Under the pieces are notes generated by a model that worked only from the letters and a program-made list of their open reading frames with translations, did not search any database and had not been told where the DNA came from. DNA of 64,000 bases from Negativicutes bacterium (GTDB lineage: Bacteria > Bacillota_C > Negativicutes > Sporomusales_B > JARLHX01), in the NCBI GenBank assembly GCA_031292035.1, contig JARLHX010000375.1, forward strand, positions 418,095 to 482,094, written 5' to 3'. The position numbers and the translations under genes are program-made. Positions 9,746 to 17,181 of the stretch are shown piece by piece. Each line of letters opens with the position of its first letter. Position 1 is the first letter of the stretch.

Positions 9746-9775
9746 AACCCTCCCCCCTCCTATTCAGATTGCCGC

Positions 9776-10204
9776 TCATTCCGCTTGGCTTAGAGCAAGT
9801 AAAATATTCCGGCACCCGTTTCTCCCTGCCGCAACTGCCGCCTCAGCCAATCGTTCACCACTCAAAGTCGACCGCGATGACACCGCTTCAATCAGCATGC
9901 TAAGATTCAGTCCAGCGACTGCAGAAATATTCATAGATTGCGATATCGCTGCTGAAACATTTGCCGGAGTACCGCCAAATAAATCACTGATCACCAGCGA
10001 TCCCGCCGGCATGGATTTTAACATGGCAGCAACACTAATCATAAATTCTTCCGGCGCCATTCCCGGCATCAATGACAACCCGTACACCCCTGCCAGAGGT
10101 CCCAGGATCATTTCCGCGCTTCGGATCAACTCTTCTCCGGCTTGACCATGGGTCATAATGAGAATGCCAGGAACCCTGCCACCCGTTTCTTCGCATTCGT
10201 TCAT
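9776..10204 (-). CDS. PTS mannose-family EIIA component
   Basis: This is the cytoplasmic IIA subunit, about 142 aa, that accepts phosphate from HPr. The conserved phosphorylation site is GILIMTHGQAGEEL, and VISDLFGGTPANVSAA is the typical second motif. The ATG at 10204 is preferred over two GTG codons just upstream because GAGGGGG abuts those codons. It is the first gene of the operon, about 55 nt from the -12 element of the sigma-54 promoter. Confidence 0.93.
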   Translation of the reverse strand: MNECEETGGRVPGILIMTHGQAGEELIRSAEMILGPLAGVYGLSLMPGMAPEEFMISVAAMLKSMPAGSLVISDLFGGTPANVSAAISQSMNISAVAGLNLSMLIEAVSSRSTLSGERLAEAAVAAGRNGCRNILLALSQAE

Positions 10205-10258
10205 CTTGTGCACCACCCCCTCAGCTGAATTTTCAATTGTCTTTTGCTTCTAGTTAAA

Positions 10259-10274
10259 AGCAAGTCTTGTGCCA
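10259..10274 (-). promoter_or_regulatory. Sigma-54 (-24/-12) promoter of the PTS operon
   Basis: On the minus strand the sequence TGGCACAAGACTTGCT matches the sigma-54 consensus (TGGCAC-N5-TTGC) at every key position and lies just ahead of the EIIA gene. The LevR-type activator at the end of the operon carries the GAFTGA loop needed to act on such a promoter. Confidence 0.93.
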
Positions 10275-10304
10275 CGACACATTGAGCTTGTTTTCTTTCA
10301 GTCA

Positions 10305-10380
10305 TCAAGCTGTTTAGCCTAAAAAAGAGCGAGATGTGTAGCACTCGCCACTACACATCTCGCTCTTTTTGACAGCTTGA
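10305..10380. terminator. Very strong bidirectional hairpin nested in an outer inverted repeat
   Basis: A perfect 20-bp stem (10322-10341 with 10351-10370; arms start AAAAAGAGCGAG and end CTCGCTCTTTTT) closes a 9-nt loop. Outside it, TCAAGCTGT (10305-10313) pairs with ACAGCTTGA (10372-10380). It can end transcription in both directions between the dms and PTS operons. A further AGCTTG half-site sits at 10285-10290, so the outer arms may double as LevR binding sites about 30-110 bp upstream of the sigma-54 promoter. Confidence 0.8.
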
Positions 10381-10392
10381 ACGGCCCATAGC

Positions 10393-10423
10393 AAAAGGCT
10401 CCCGAAATCTCCGAGAGCCTTTT
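10393..10423 (-). terminator. Terminator after dmsC
   Basis: AAAAGGCTC pairs with GAGCCTTTT across a 13-nt loop, starting 8 nt after the dmsC stop on the minus strand. It has the A-stem-T form of an intrinsic terminator. Confidence 0.8.
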
Positions 10424-10430
10424 CTAGGTC

Positions 10431-11303
10431 TTAATTTAAGCCAATCATGATCGATACCGCTGTCCCGTAAAATACAAGCCTTCCCAGAAATTCACCAAGT
10501 ATAACCAATACCAGCCCAATGTAAACCCATCTTGGTGGTATATTCTTGCCAATTCTCCAGACAGTATAGCCAAGAAGGGCCGCTCCCGCCATTGTTACCA
10601 AGGCGCTCAGGATTAGGAGCGGCTTGTAGCTTCCCGTCAGAAGCTGAGCAGAAAGTTGGGCTGCCACACTACCGCCAGCAAGGGTGTTAATATAAATTGG
10701 CAGATATAAAAGCGGAAGGATGACAGCCACTCCGGCAATAAGGCTAATCTTCTTCATCTGAGCAATGATCGCTGAGGAAAGCCCTGTTCCCTTCGCCCCA
10801 AAAACGATCAAAGCCGAAGCGCCTAAACCGCCTAAGGCAAAAGTCGCTCCATAAAAGGCAATATAGGTATTGGCATTGGTCCAAGCCGGACGAATCGAAT
10901 GACTATAAATACTGGCCATCGTTAAGACAACACATAATCCGATCAATGAAGTCAGCCAGGCAAGGGCATGACCGGCCTGTTCTTTTTGATAAGCCCGATA
11001 ACTCAAGAAGGAAAAGACCCAAAAACCGCCGGCTGATACGATTTCACGACTTAACCAGGAAGAGCCCAAGTTGAGAATGGAACGGTATGCTCCTGTCGGG
11101 GTTCCCAGATGAAAAGTCGAAAAGACCAGGGCAAGAGTCATAACGGCCCATACGGCCTTAAACCCGGGATTGGTTAACTTCGCGGCCGCTGTGGCATCTT
11201 GTTTATCTAATGAAAAACGCACCAATACAAGCATCAGAAAGCTGCCAATAGCCAACTGGCTTATCAGGGTAAATATCAGTAAAGGCCATTCCTCAGCAAA
11301 CAT
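10431..11303 (-). CDS. dmsC: DmsC-type membrane anchor of a DMSO-reductase-family enzyme
   Basis: This is the membrane subunit, 290 aa, that takes electrons from menaquinol and passes them to the DmsB iron-sulfur subunit. It has about eight hydrophobic segments. The N-terminal block WPLLIFTLISQLAIGSF, the stretch STFHLGTPTGAYRS and the SSWLSREIVSAG block are typical of DmsC. AAAGGAGG precedes the ATG. It is the last gene of the torD-dmsA-dmsB-dmsC operon and is followed by a terminator. The physiological acceptor (DMSO, another S- or N-oxide, or something else) cannot be told from sequence. Confidence 0.9.
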   Translation of the reverse strand: MFAEEWPLLIFTLISQLAIGSFLMLVLVRFSLDKQDATAAAKLTNPGFKAVWAVMTLALVFSTFHLGTPTGAYRSILNLGSSWLSREIVSAGGFWVFSFLSYRAYQKEQAGHALAWLTSLIGLCVVLTMASIYSHSIRPAWTNANTYIAFYGATFALGGLGASALIVFGAKGTGLSSAIIAQMKKISLIAGVAVILPLLYLPIYINTLAGGSVAAQLSAQLLTGSYKPLLILSALVTMAGAALLGYTVWRIGKNIPPRWVYIGLVLVILGEFLGRLVFYGTAVSIMIGLN

Positions 11304-11344
11304 CTAATCCGGCCTCCTTTTCTTTTTCCTATGAATTATTGCTT

Positions 11345-11896
11345 TCACTTCATTGCTTCTTTGTTCGCGGTAATCGTAAGCGAGGGACGAGTGATTCCCG
11401 AATCGGGCAACGGCTTGATATCTGCTGTGCCCCCGTATTTTTTACGTAGTTCTTCAATATCGCCAAATTGAAGAGCCCTCATCATACAGGCCGCGACACA
11501 TGCCGGTTCTTCGCCTTTATCCACGAGGTCGACACAAAACGTACATTTGCCGCTTTTGCCTAACTTTTCGATATACTGCGGCGCCCCATATGGACAGGAC
11601 CACAGGCAATACCGGCAGCCGATGCATTTTTCGCGGTCATGCATGACAATCCCGTCTTTCTCCCTTTTGTACAAAGCGTTCGTGGGACAATTCTCCGTGC
11701 ATTTCGGCTGGGCGCAATGGTTACAGGCAATAGACAGGTTGAATGCCCAGGGCTTGGGAAATTCACCGCCTTCGAAATCATAGACTTTACGAAATAGCGG
11801 ACCTGCTTCCAAGTCATTTTTATCCTTGCAGGCAATCTGACAGACCTTACAGCCGCTGCATACAGTCATATCATAATAAAATCCCAGTTGTGCCAT
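11345..11896 (-). CDS. dmsB: DmsB-type four-cluster ferredoxin subunit
   Basis: This electron-transfer subunit of 183 aa links the membrane anchor to the molybdopterin subunit. Four cysteine groups are visible: CSGCKVCQIAC, CNHCAQPKCTENC, CIGCRYCLWSC and CTFC with a later CVAAC. These should hold four [4Fe-4S] clusters. It has no signal peptide, as expected for a subunit exported together with the Tat-carrying DmsA. The gene lies 14 nt after dmsA and 41 nt before dmsC. It is closely similar to the second DmsB-like protein at 30349-30900. Confidence 0.93.
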   Translation of the reverse strand: MAQLGFYYDMTVCSGCKVCQIACKDKNDLEAGPLFRKVYDFEGGEFPKPWAFNLSIACNHCAQPKCTENCPTNALYKREKDGIVMHDREKCIGCRYCLWSCPYGAPQYIEKLGKSGKCTFCVDLVDKGEEPACVAACMMRALQFGDIEELRKKYGGTADIKPLPDSGITRPSLTITANKEAMK

Positions 11897-11910
11897 TCTT
11901 CTTCACATCC

Positions 11911-14466
11911 TTAGAGTATGATTCGCTGAGGCCATTTAACGTCCGGATCAAGGGGTTTATTATATTTCTCCAGCTTGACATTACAGGAATTATATCCGGT
12001 ATGGCCCTGGCCTGTGGGGATGTGTCCATCCAAAATTCCGGTACAGCCTGCCTTATCCACCTTTGCCTGTGCCTCCATTTCGGCCCAGGCTCCTTCTCCC
12101 AGGGTAACAACACCCGGCATAAGGCGCTCAGTGACATAAGCCGGCCGGATTACCGCTCCGTGGCGACTGGTGACCTTCACGACATCATTGTTTTTGATTC
12201 CTAACTTTGCGGCATCGCTGGCGTTTATCCTGAGCTCCTGCGGAAAAGCTTCTCTCAGCCAGGGTACATTGTCCATCGTGGAATGAGAGCGTCTAAAATA
12301 GTGAAGGGTAACAAGCTGGAAGGGGAAACTGTCTTTGATACCATCCTCATACCCTTCCCGCGAAGGATCGTATTTGGGGATAGGAGACTTCGCCGTAAAT
12401 CCCACGTGTTCAATTTCCTTGGCAAGAGCGCCGCAGTAAATTTCCAGTTTGCCACTGTCCGTCTTCAGTTTTTTTCCGACCGGATCGGCGAGAAAGTCCT
12501 GAAAGCTTGTAAACTCAAATTTATCGCCGCGGGAGCGCGGAAACTGATATATTCCCTTTTCTTTGAATTCCTTGTAGGTAATACGGCCTGTTTGGGGTGC
12601 TCCCTTGGCCCCAAGCTCTTTAATCTCTTCCGCCGTCAGGGCAACTAATTTTTCATAGCCTGACCCGTCCATTTTCATCACCGTGGCTCCTGCAATCTGA
12701 TTGTAAAGCTGCTGCTCTTCAGATATCGGGTTAATCGCTTTTGCCGGATCGACTCCAAGGCGCTTTGCCAATTCGTTGACAATCCACATATCGCTTTTCG
12801 CTTCAAACAGCGGCTTAATGACCTGGCGGAAGTAAATAAGAATCTCGCGGTTCCCGGATAATACCCCCCCAGGCCGTTCCCACTGGGAAGTAACCGGCAA
12901 AACGACATCTGAGTATAGAGCATCGGTACTTAAGAATAGATTTTGGGCAACCGCAAATTCCACTTTGCGGTGCGCTTCAATCCCCCGCGTCGTACCTGCC
13001 CTCTGATTCAGGGTATTGCCAAACCAGTTCCAAATCATCTGGATATTAATATCTTTGCTGATACCTTTACTTTCGGTGTACTTGCCTTCTAAGACCGCAT
13101 CCCACATTTCCCCGCTGTTTATCCGGCTTCCCGCAATCGGATTATTGATTGCGGGAAGACCGCTGCTTCCAGACCTCACCAATATAGGACCCGGATAGGT
13201 GGAGCGATAATGCATATTGGGGCTGACTCCCGCTCCGGGGATGCCGATATTGCCTGTCATGAAAGCAAGTGTCATCATCGCATGGGGAAGATGTTCGCCA
13301 TTGTTGATCCGCGCCGGTGCCCCCCCTGAAATAATGGCGGCAGGTTTTGTTGAAGCATACTCTTCAGCAAACTGACGGATTTTATCGGCACTGACCCCGC
13401 AAATTTTCGCAGCCCATTCCGGGGTCTTCGGATTACCGTCATAGGTTCCCAAAAGATACTCTTTAAAGTTGTCCTTAGAATCTGCTCCCTCAGGCATATG
13501 ATCAGCGTCAAAACCGATACAATACGTATCCAGGAATCTTTGGTCCTGCAGATTATTCGTCAGGATATGGTGCGCCATTCCGAGAATAAAGGGCGTATCG
13601 GTGGCAGGACGAATCGGGATCCAATCGTCCGCAAAAAGCCGGGCCGACTCTGAATAGAGTGGATCAATAACAACGAATTTCGCCCCCGCCTTTTTGGCCT
13701 GCAAAAAGTTATAGGACGGACTGCCCAGGCTGGATTGCGCAGGATTGGCACCCCAGAGGATAATGAGCTTGGAATCGCGCAGTCTGAAGCGGTCATTGCC
13801 GGACATGGCTCCGGTGTCGATAATGCCTGTGACCTTTTTCCAGACAACAGGCCATGCCCCCCAGGAAACATCGCCCCACCGCGTCGTGCATCCGCCATAG
13901 GAATTCAAGAGCCGAAGCGGTTCCATGTCGCCCCCTGAGCCCCCCACGGGAGCAAAGATCGCGGCATTACCATATTGCCCCTTAATCCGTTTAATCTCAC
14001 CAGCCACAATATCCAGCGCTTCATCCCAGGATATGCGGACCCATTCGTCCCCACCGCGGAGTTCCTTTTTCCCGCCTCCGGGCTCCCAATTCTTACGTTT
14101 CATCGGGTATTTAAGACGGTCCGCCCCCAGAACCATCTTCCGATGGGAACGGCCGCGCGCGCACCCTCTTTGCTGCGGAAAGTCGGGGCTGTCCGGATGG
14201 GTATCATCCGTTTTTTGACGAATCACAACCCCATCAGCTACATACGCCTTGTTCAGGCAGCGTCCGCCACAGTTATGCCAACATGCCGCTGTGACCCATT
14301 CGCCGTCCTGTTCAGCCAGCTCCGCCAACTTGTCGGAACTCACTTTCTGCAGCCCGCAGCCCGGCAGGGTCGCTGCAGCAGCGGCTCCAGCCGCCAATGT
14401 TGCCGTCGCCTTGATAAAGGATCTTCTGCTAATCATATAGTCTTTAGCCTTATCAATGAAACTCAT
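11911..14466 (-). CDS. dmsA: DmsA-type molybdopterin oxidoreductase with Tat signal
   Basis: This is the catalytic subunit, 851 aa, of a DMSO-reductase-family enzyme. The N-terminus carries a twin-arginine signal (ISRRSFIKA, then an Ala-rich stretch ending at a cysteine), so it is exported folded with its cofactor. The [4Fe-4S] site is CWHNCGGRC with a fourth cysteine in GCARGRSHR. The likely molybdenum ligand is the serine in RWGDVSWG, aligned with the YGDYS region of DmsA. The C-terminal molybdopterin-dinucleotide domain includes LHYFRRSHSTMDN and GHTGYNSCNVKLEK. GGGGGG precedes the ATG. A TorD-family chaperone gene lies directly upstream. The true substrate is not fixed by these motifs. 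Confidence 0.92.
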   Translation of the reverse strand: MSFIDKAKDYMISRRSFIKATATLAAGAAAAATLPGCGLQKVSSDKLAELAEQDGEWVTAACWHNCGGRCLNKAYVADGVVIRQKTDDTHPDSPDFPQQRGCARGRSHRKMVLGADRLKYPMKRKNWEPGGGKKELRGGDEWVRISWDEALDIVAGEIKRIKGQYGNAAIFAPVGGSGGDMEPLRLLNSYGGCTTRWGDVSWGAWPVVWKKVTGIIDTGAMSGNDRFRLRDSKLIILWGANPAQSSLGSPSYNFLQAKKAGAKFVVIDPLYSESARLFADDWIPIRPATDTPFILGMAHHILTNNLQDQRFLDTYCIGFDADHMPEGADSKDNFKEYLLGTYDGNPKTPEWAAKICGVSADKIRQFAEEYASTKPAAIISGGAPARINNGEHLPHAMMTLAFMTGNIGIPGAGVSPNMHYRSTYPGPILVRSGSSGLPAINNPIAGSRINSGEMWDAVLEGKYTESKGISKDINIQMIWNWFGNTLNQRAGTTRGIEAHRKVEFAVAQNLFLSTDALYSDVVLPVTSQWERPGGVLSGNREILIYFRQVIKPLFEAKSDMWIVNELAKRLGVDPAKAINPISEEQQLYNQIAGATVMKMDGSGYEKLVALTAEEIKELGAKGAPQTGRITYKEFKEKGIYQFPRSRGDKFEFTSFQDFLADPVGKKLKTDSGKLEIYCGALAKEIEHVGFTAKSPIPKYDPSREGYEDGIKDSFPFQLVTLHYFRRSHSTMDNVPWLREAFPQELRINASDAAKLGIKNNDVVKVTSRHGAVIRPAYVTERLMPGVVTLGEGAWAEMEAQAKVDKAGCTGILDGHIPTGQGHTGYNSCNVKLEKYNKPLDPDVKWPQRIIL

Positions 14467-14493
14467 CGTTGTCCCCCCCGAATTGCAATTAAA

Positions 14494-15189
14494 CTATAAA
14501 ACGATTTCCAACAGCTCATTTAGTGCCTTTAAATCTAAAATTAAAAACCCTTTTAAAAGATTAGCCATTCCGCGATAATATTCGGTCTGGGCATGTTTAA
14601 TAATGTCGGTACATAATGAGGGAACCCATTTTAACAAGTGCCCTTCCAGAAAAAGCTTCTGATCTGCGAGGATTTCTCTGAGAAGCTTACTATCTTGTTT
14701 ATCGATCTCGGTCAAAGCCAGCTCATTGAGCCGAAACATAAAATCCAGCTCTAACCCAAGATGGTCATCAGCCTCAGCGCCAAATTCTACAGGCAAAAAA
14801 GAATATTTTAAATAGGCCTTTCTCACTTCAATCGTTTCTTTTTGAAAAAGCAGGCGCTCTTCATTACAATACGCCGACTCCCAGGGCGGCGCCGGCACTG
14901 CGTGGGGACCAATGAAGAGCCGGGTATAATCCCAGTGCAAACTATTGTATGTCGTTTCGTCCGCTATGTCATTTTGCGCTATGTAGTTCTTTACTTGCTG
15001 TGCTCCTTCGAAGATAGCCTCGCTGTCACTGATAAAAGGGAACTCCTCTGCGCTCATGCTATATTTCATATAATCAAGAAACTCTCTTGTTGGTTCTTGC
15101 ATAAAAGTGCGGCGTAAGAGATCGTAAACAAAGAGGCGGACTTGAAATAAGGGATGAATGCTTGTGAACATTTCTGCGGGGTTTTGCAT
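14494..15189 (-). CDS. TorD/DmsD-family maturation chaperone
   Basis: This predicted cytoplasmic chaperone of 231 aa binds the Tat leader of the molybdoenzyme and guides cofactor insertion before export. It is all-helical in appearance and carries the family-typical DYTRLFIGPHAVPAPPWESAY, where the phosphate-rich linker region GPHxxPxPPWES is the hallmark, plus LGLELDFMFRLNELA. It is the first gene of the operon, 27 nt ahead of dmsA, with AAGGAGTAGG before its ATG. There is no equivalent gene beside the second dmsAB pair at 30.3-33.4 kb. Confidence 0.9.
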   Translation of the reverse strand: MQNPAEMFTSIHPLFQVRLFVYDLLRRTFMQEPTREFLDYMKYSMSAEEFPFISDSEAIFEGAQQVKNYIAQNDIADETTYNSLHWDYTRLFIGPHAVPAPPWESAYCNEERLLFQKETIEVRKAYLKYSFLPVEFGAEADDHLGLELDFMFRLNELALTEIDKQDSKLLREILADQKLFLEGHLLKWVPSLCTDIIKHAQTEYYRGMANLLKGFLILDLKALNELLEIVL

Positions 15190-15209
15190 TTCCTACTCCT
15201 TGTATCATC

Positions 15210-15236
15210 TTAATACTAATAGATTTTTAGTATAAA
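15210..15236 (-). promoter_or_regulatory. Dyad in the promoter region of the torD-dmsABC operon
   Basis: TTAATACTA and TAGTATAAA form an imperfect palindrome with a 9-bp spacer just upstream of the chaperone gene. The position suits an operator or part of the promoter. No regulator gene for it is visible nearby. Confidence 0.45.
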
Positions 15237-15272
15237 CCTCCAATTAGTTATTGTAAATATCACCTTATTGCT

Positions 15273-15434
15273 CTACACCGTTTCAAGCATGTCCATGTCT
15301 TTATCCGAAAATTCATCCTGGACGTTGGCGGCCCATTCGATACCGTTGGCCCTTTTGAATAAGGCGCAAACCGTGCAAATTCTTGCAAGGGCAATCAACG
15401 ATGCAGGATTTTTGCCTAATGATAGAAAAAACAT
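15273..15434 (-). pseudogene. Unrecognised 53-codon frame, probably a gene remnant
   Basis: The minus strand is open from an ATG at 15434 to a TAG at 15273. The product starts MFFLSLGKNPASLIALARI, contains TVCALFKRANGIEWAANVQ and ends DKDMDMLETV. The composition of the last 45 residues looks like real protein. No ribosome-binding site precedes the ATG, and I cannot place the family. It lies between two divergent operons, so it may be the surviving 3' end of a gene lost from this spot. Confidence 0.35.
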
Positions 15435-15460
15435 ATATTAGGAAAAAATCTAGATATCTG

Positions 15461-15551
15461 ATGACGCCCACGCCAGTCGGGGGCTTTTCTGGTTTGCCAG
15501 TAAAGTTCCTGATGCCCCAGTCGCTGAGCGACACCCAAATTGACGCGTCAT
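15461..15551 (+). other. Possible structured leader RNA of the carboxyltransferase operon
   Basis: Several nested pairings sit just upstream of the carboxyltransferase start: an outer ATGACGC (15461-15467) with GCGTCAT (15545-15551), an inner GGGGC (15480-15484) with GCCCC (15514-15518) enclosing CTGG/CCAG, and a separate GTCGC/GCGAC stem (15520-15532). This resembles a multi-branched RNA. It does not match any riboswitch class I can recall, and it could be chance. Confidence 0.35.
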
Positions 15552-15596
15552 ACAGAGTCAATAGAAAGACTAAGAGTGGCAATCGGAGGTGGTATC

Positions 15597-17150
15597 TTGA
15601 CAACAATGCGAGAAGTCGTTGAAAGTTTCCGCAAACAAAATCAACGATATGAGCAAGGTGGCGGCCTAAAAAAGGTCGAAAAGCAGCGCCAGCAGGGCAA
15701 GCTGTTTGTCCGGGATCGGATCACCCAACTTTTTGATCCAGATACTTTTGTCGAACTCGACAAGTTTGTCGAACATCGCTGCACAGACTTCGGAATGGAC
15801 AACCAAGAGGGCCCTGGCGACGGAGTCGTCACCGGGTACGGGAAAATCAACGGCCGTCTTGTGTATGTGTATGCCGACGACTTTACCGTGTTTGGTGGTT
15901 CCTTAGGCGAGATGCATTCTAACAAGATTTGCAAAGTGCTTGATTTAGCCCTGGAAACCGGTTCGCCGGTGATCAGTCTGCACGATTCGGGCGGCGGACG
16001 CATCCAAGAAGGGGTTGACGCCAAACACGGCTATGGCGAAATATTTTATCGCAACTCCATCATGTCCGGGGTAGTCCCTCAGATTTCCGCCATTATGGGG
16101 CCTTGTGCCGGTGGAGCGGTCTATTCTCCAGCACTGACAGATTTTATCGTAATGGTAGATAAGATGAGTTATATGTTCGTCACCGGCCCAAACGTCTGTA
16201 AAACAGCCCTAAACGAAATTGTAACCGAAGAAGACCTCGGCGGAGCACACACCCAAAGCGCCACCAGCGGAGTATCCCATTTCAAGGTTGACAACGAAGA
16301 AAACTGTTTTGCTGTCATCCGTTCCCTGTTAAGCTACCTGCCATCGAACAACCTGTCCCCTGTGCCGGAATACGCAAGCGGCGACGATCCCAACCGGGTG
16401 GTGGACAGTCTGCTGGATTTGGTGCCGGTTGAAACTGATCGTGGTTATGACATCAAAGAAGTCATTGAATCCATCGTTGACAACAGCTCGTTTTTAGAAG
16501 TCCAGCCTTTGTTTGCCGCCAACATCGTGATCGGCTTCGCCCGGCTGGATGGCAAGCCTGTGGGCATTGTCGCTAATCAACCAAACTTTTTGGCGGGATG
16601 TATTGACATCAACGCCTCTGACAAAGCGGCTCGATTTATTCGCTGTTGTGATGCCTTCAATATTCCGCTGGTTACCTTGGTCGATGTCCCGGGATTTTTG
16701 CCTGGCACCAACCAGGAATATAACGGTATTATCCGCCATGGTGCAAAGATGCTGTATGCTTATTCTGAAGCCACTGTTCCCAAAATCACCATGGTGCTTC
16801 GCAAGGCTTACGGGGGAGCACAAAACGCCATGTGCAGCAAAGAACTCCGCGCCGATCAGCTGCTACTCTGGCCTACTGCCGAAATCGCCGTTATGGGGGC
16901 CGAAAGTGCGGTAAAAGTGATCTTCCGCAAAGAGATCGCTGCAGCGGAAGATCCAGAGAAGATCCGTCAGGAAAAGATCGAAGAATACCGGGAGAAATTC
17001 TCCACTCCGTTCGCGGCAGCGCGCCGTGGCTATGCGGACCGCATCATCGAACCACAGAATTCGCGGATCGAGCTCATTCGCGCCCTTGAAGCAACTAAAA
17101 ACAAACAAGTGAAACTCCCCTACAAGAAACATTCCAATCTTCCCCTGTAA
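15597..17150 (+). CDS. Biotin-type carboxyltransferase subunit (propionyl-/methylmalonyl-CoA family)
   Basis: This is a carboxyltransferase of 517 aa that moves CO2 between an acyl-CoA and biotin, as in propionyl-CoA carboxylase beta, methylmalonyl-CoA decarboxylase alpha or transcarboxylase 12S. It shows two crotonase-like halves with the oxyanion-hole motifs SLHDSGGGRIQEG and MGPCAGGAVYSP in the first and VDVPGFLPG with KAYGGAQNAM in the second. I chose the TTG at 15597, 7 nt after GGAGG; the first in-frame ATG (15606) is 16 nt away. A class III CoA-transferase gene follows by 31 nt, so the pair probably activates an acid to its CoA ester and carboxylates or decarboxylates it. No biotin carrier, carboxylase or decarboxylase membrane subunit is encoded in the window, so the partners must lie elsewhere. 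Confidence 0.9.
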   Translation: MTTMREVVESFRKQNQRYEQGGGLKKVEKQRQQGKLFVRDRITQLFDPDTFVELDKFVEHRCTDFGMDNQEGPGDGVVTGYGKINGRLVYVYADDFTVFGGSLGEMHSNKICKVLDLALETGSPVISLHDSGGGRIQEGVDAKHGYGEIFYRNSIMSGVVPQISAIMGPCAGGAVYSPALTDFIVMVDKMSYMFVTGPNVCKTALNEIVTEEDLGGAHTQSATSGVSHFKVDNEENCFAVIRSLLSYLPSNNLSPVPEYASGDDPNRVVDSLLDLVPVETDRGYDIKEVIESIVDNSSFLEVQPLFAANIVIGFARLDGKPVGIVANQPNFLAGCIDINASDKAARFIRCCDAFNIPLVTLVDVPGFLPGTNQEYNGIIRHGAKMLYAYSEATVPKITMVLRKAYGGAQNAMCSKELRADQLLLWPTAEIAVMGAESAVKVIFRKEIAAAEDPEKIRQEKIEEYREKFSTPFAAARRGYADRIIEPQNSRIELIRALEATKNKQVKLPYKKHSNLPL

Positions 17151-17181
17151 GCAAAATTTATAATAACCGGAGGTATGACCA

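Noticed and set aside
10305..10423. Series of hairpins taken at first for a small CRISPR-like array
   Set aside because: There are only two unrelated terminator stems, with no repeated unit or spacers.
15313..15606. Minus-strand frame of 97 codons opposite the carboxyltransferase leader
   Set aside because: It overlaps the carboxyltransferase start and its promoter region, and neither the start nor the composition supports a gene. The shorter frame ending at 15273 looks more protein-like.
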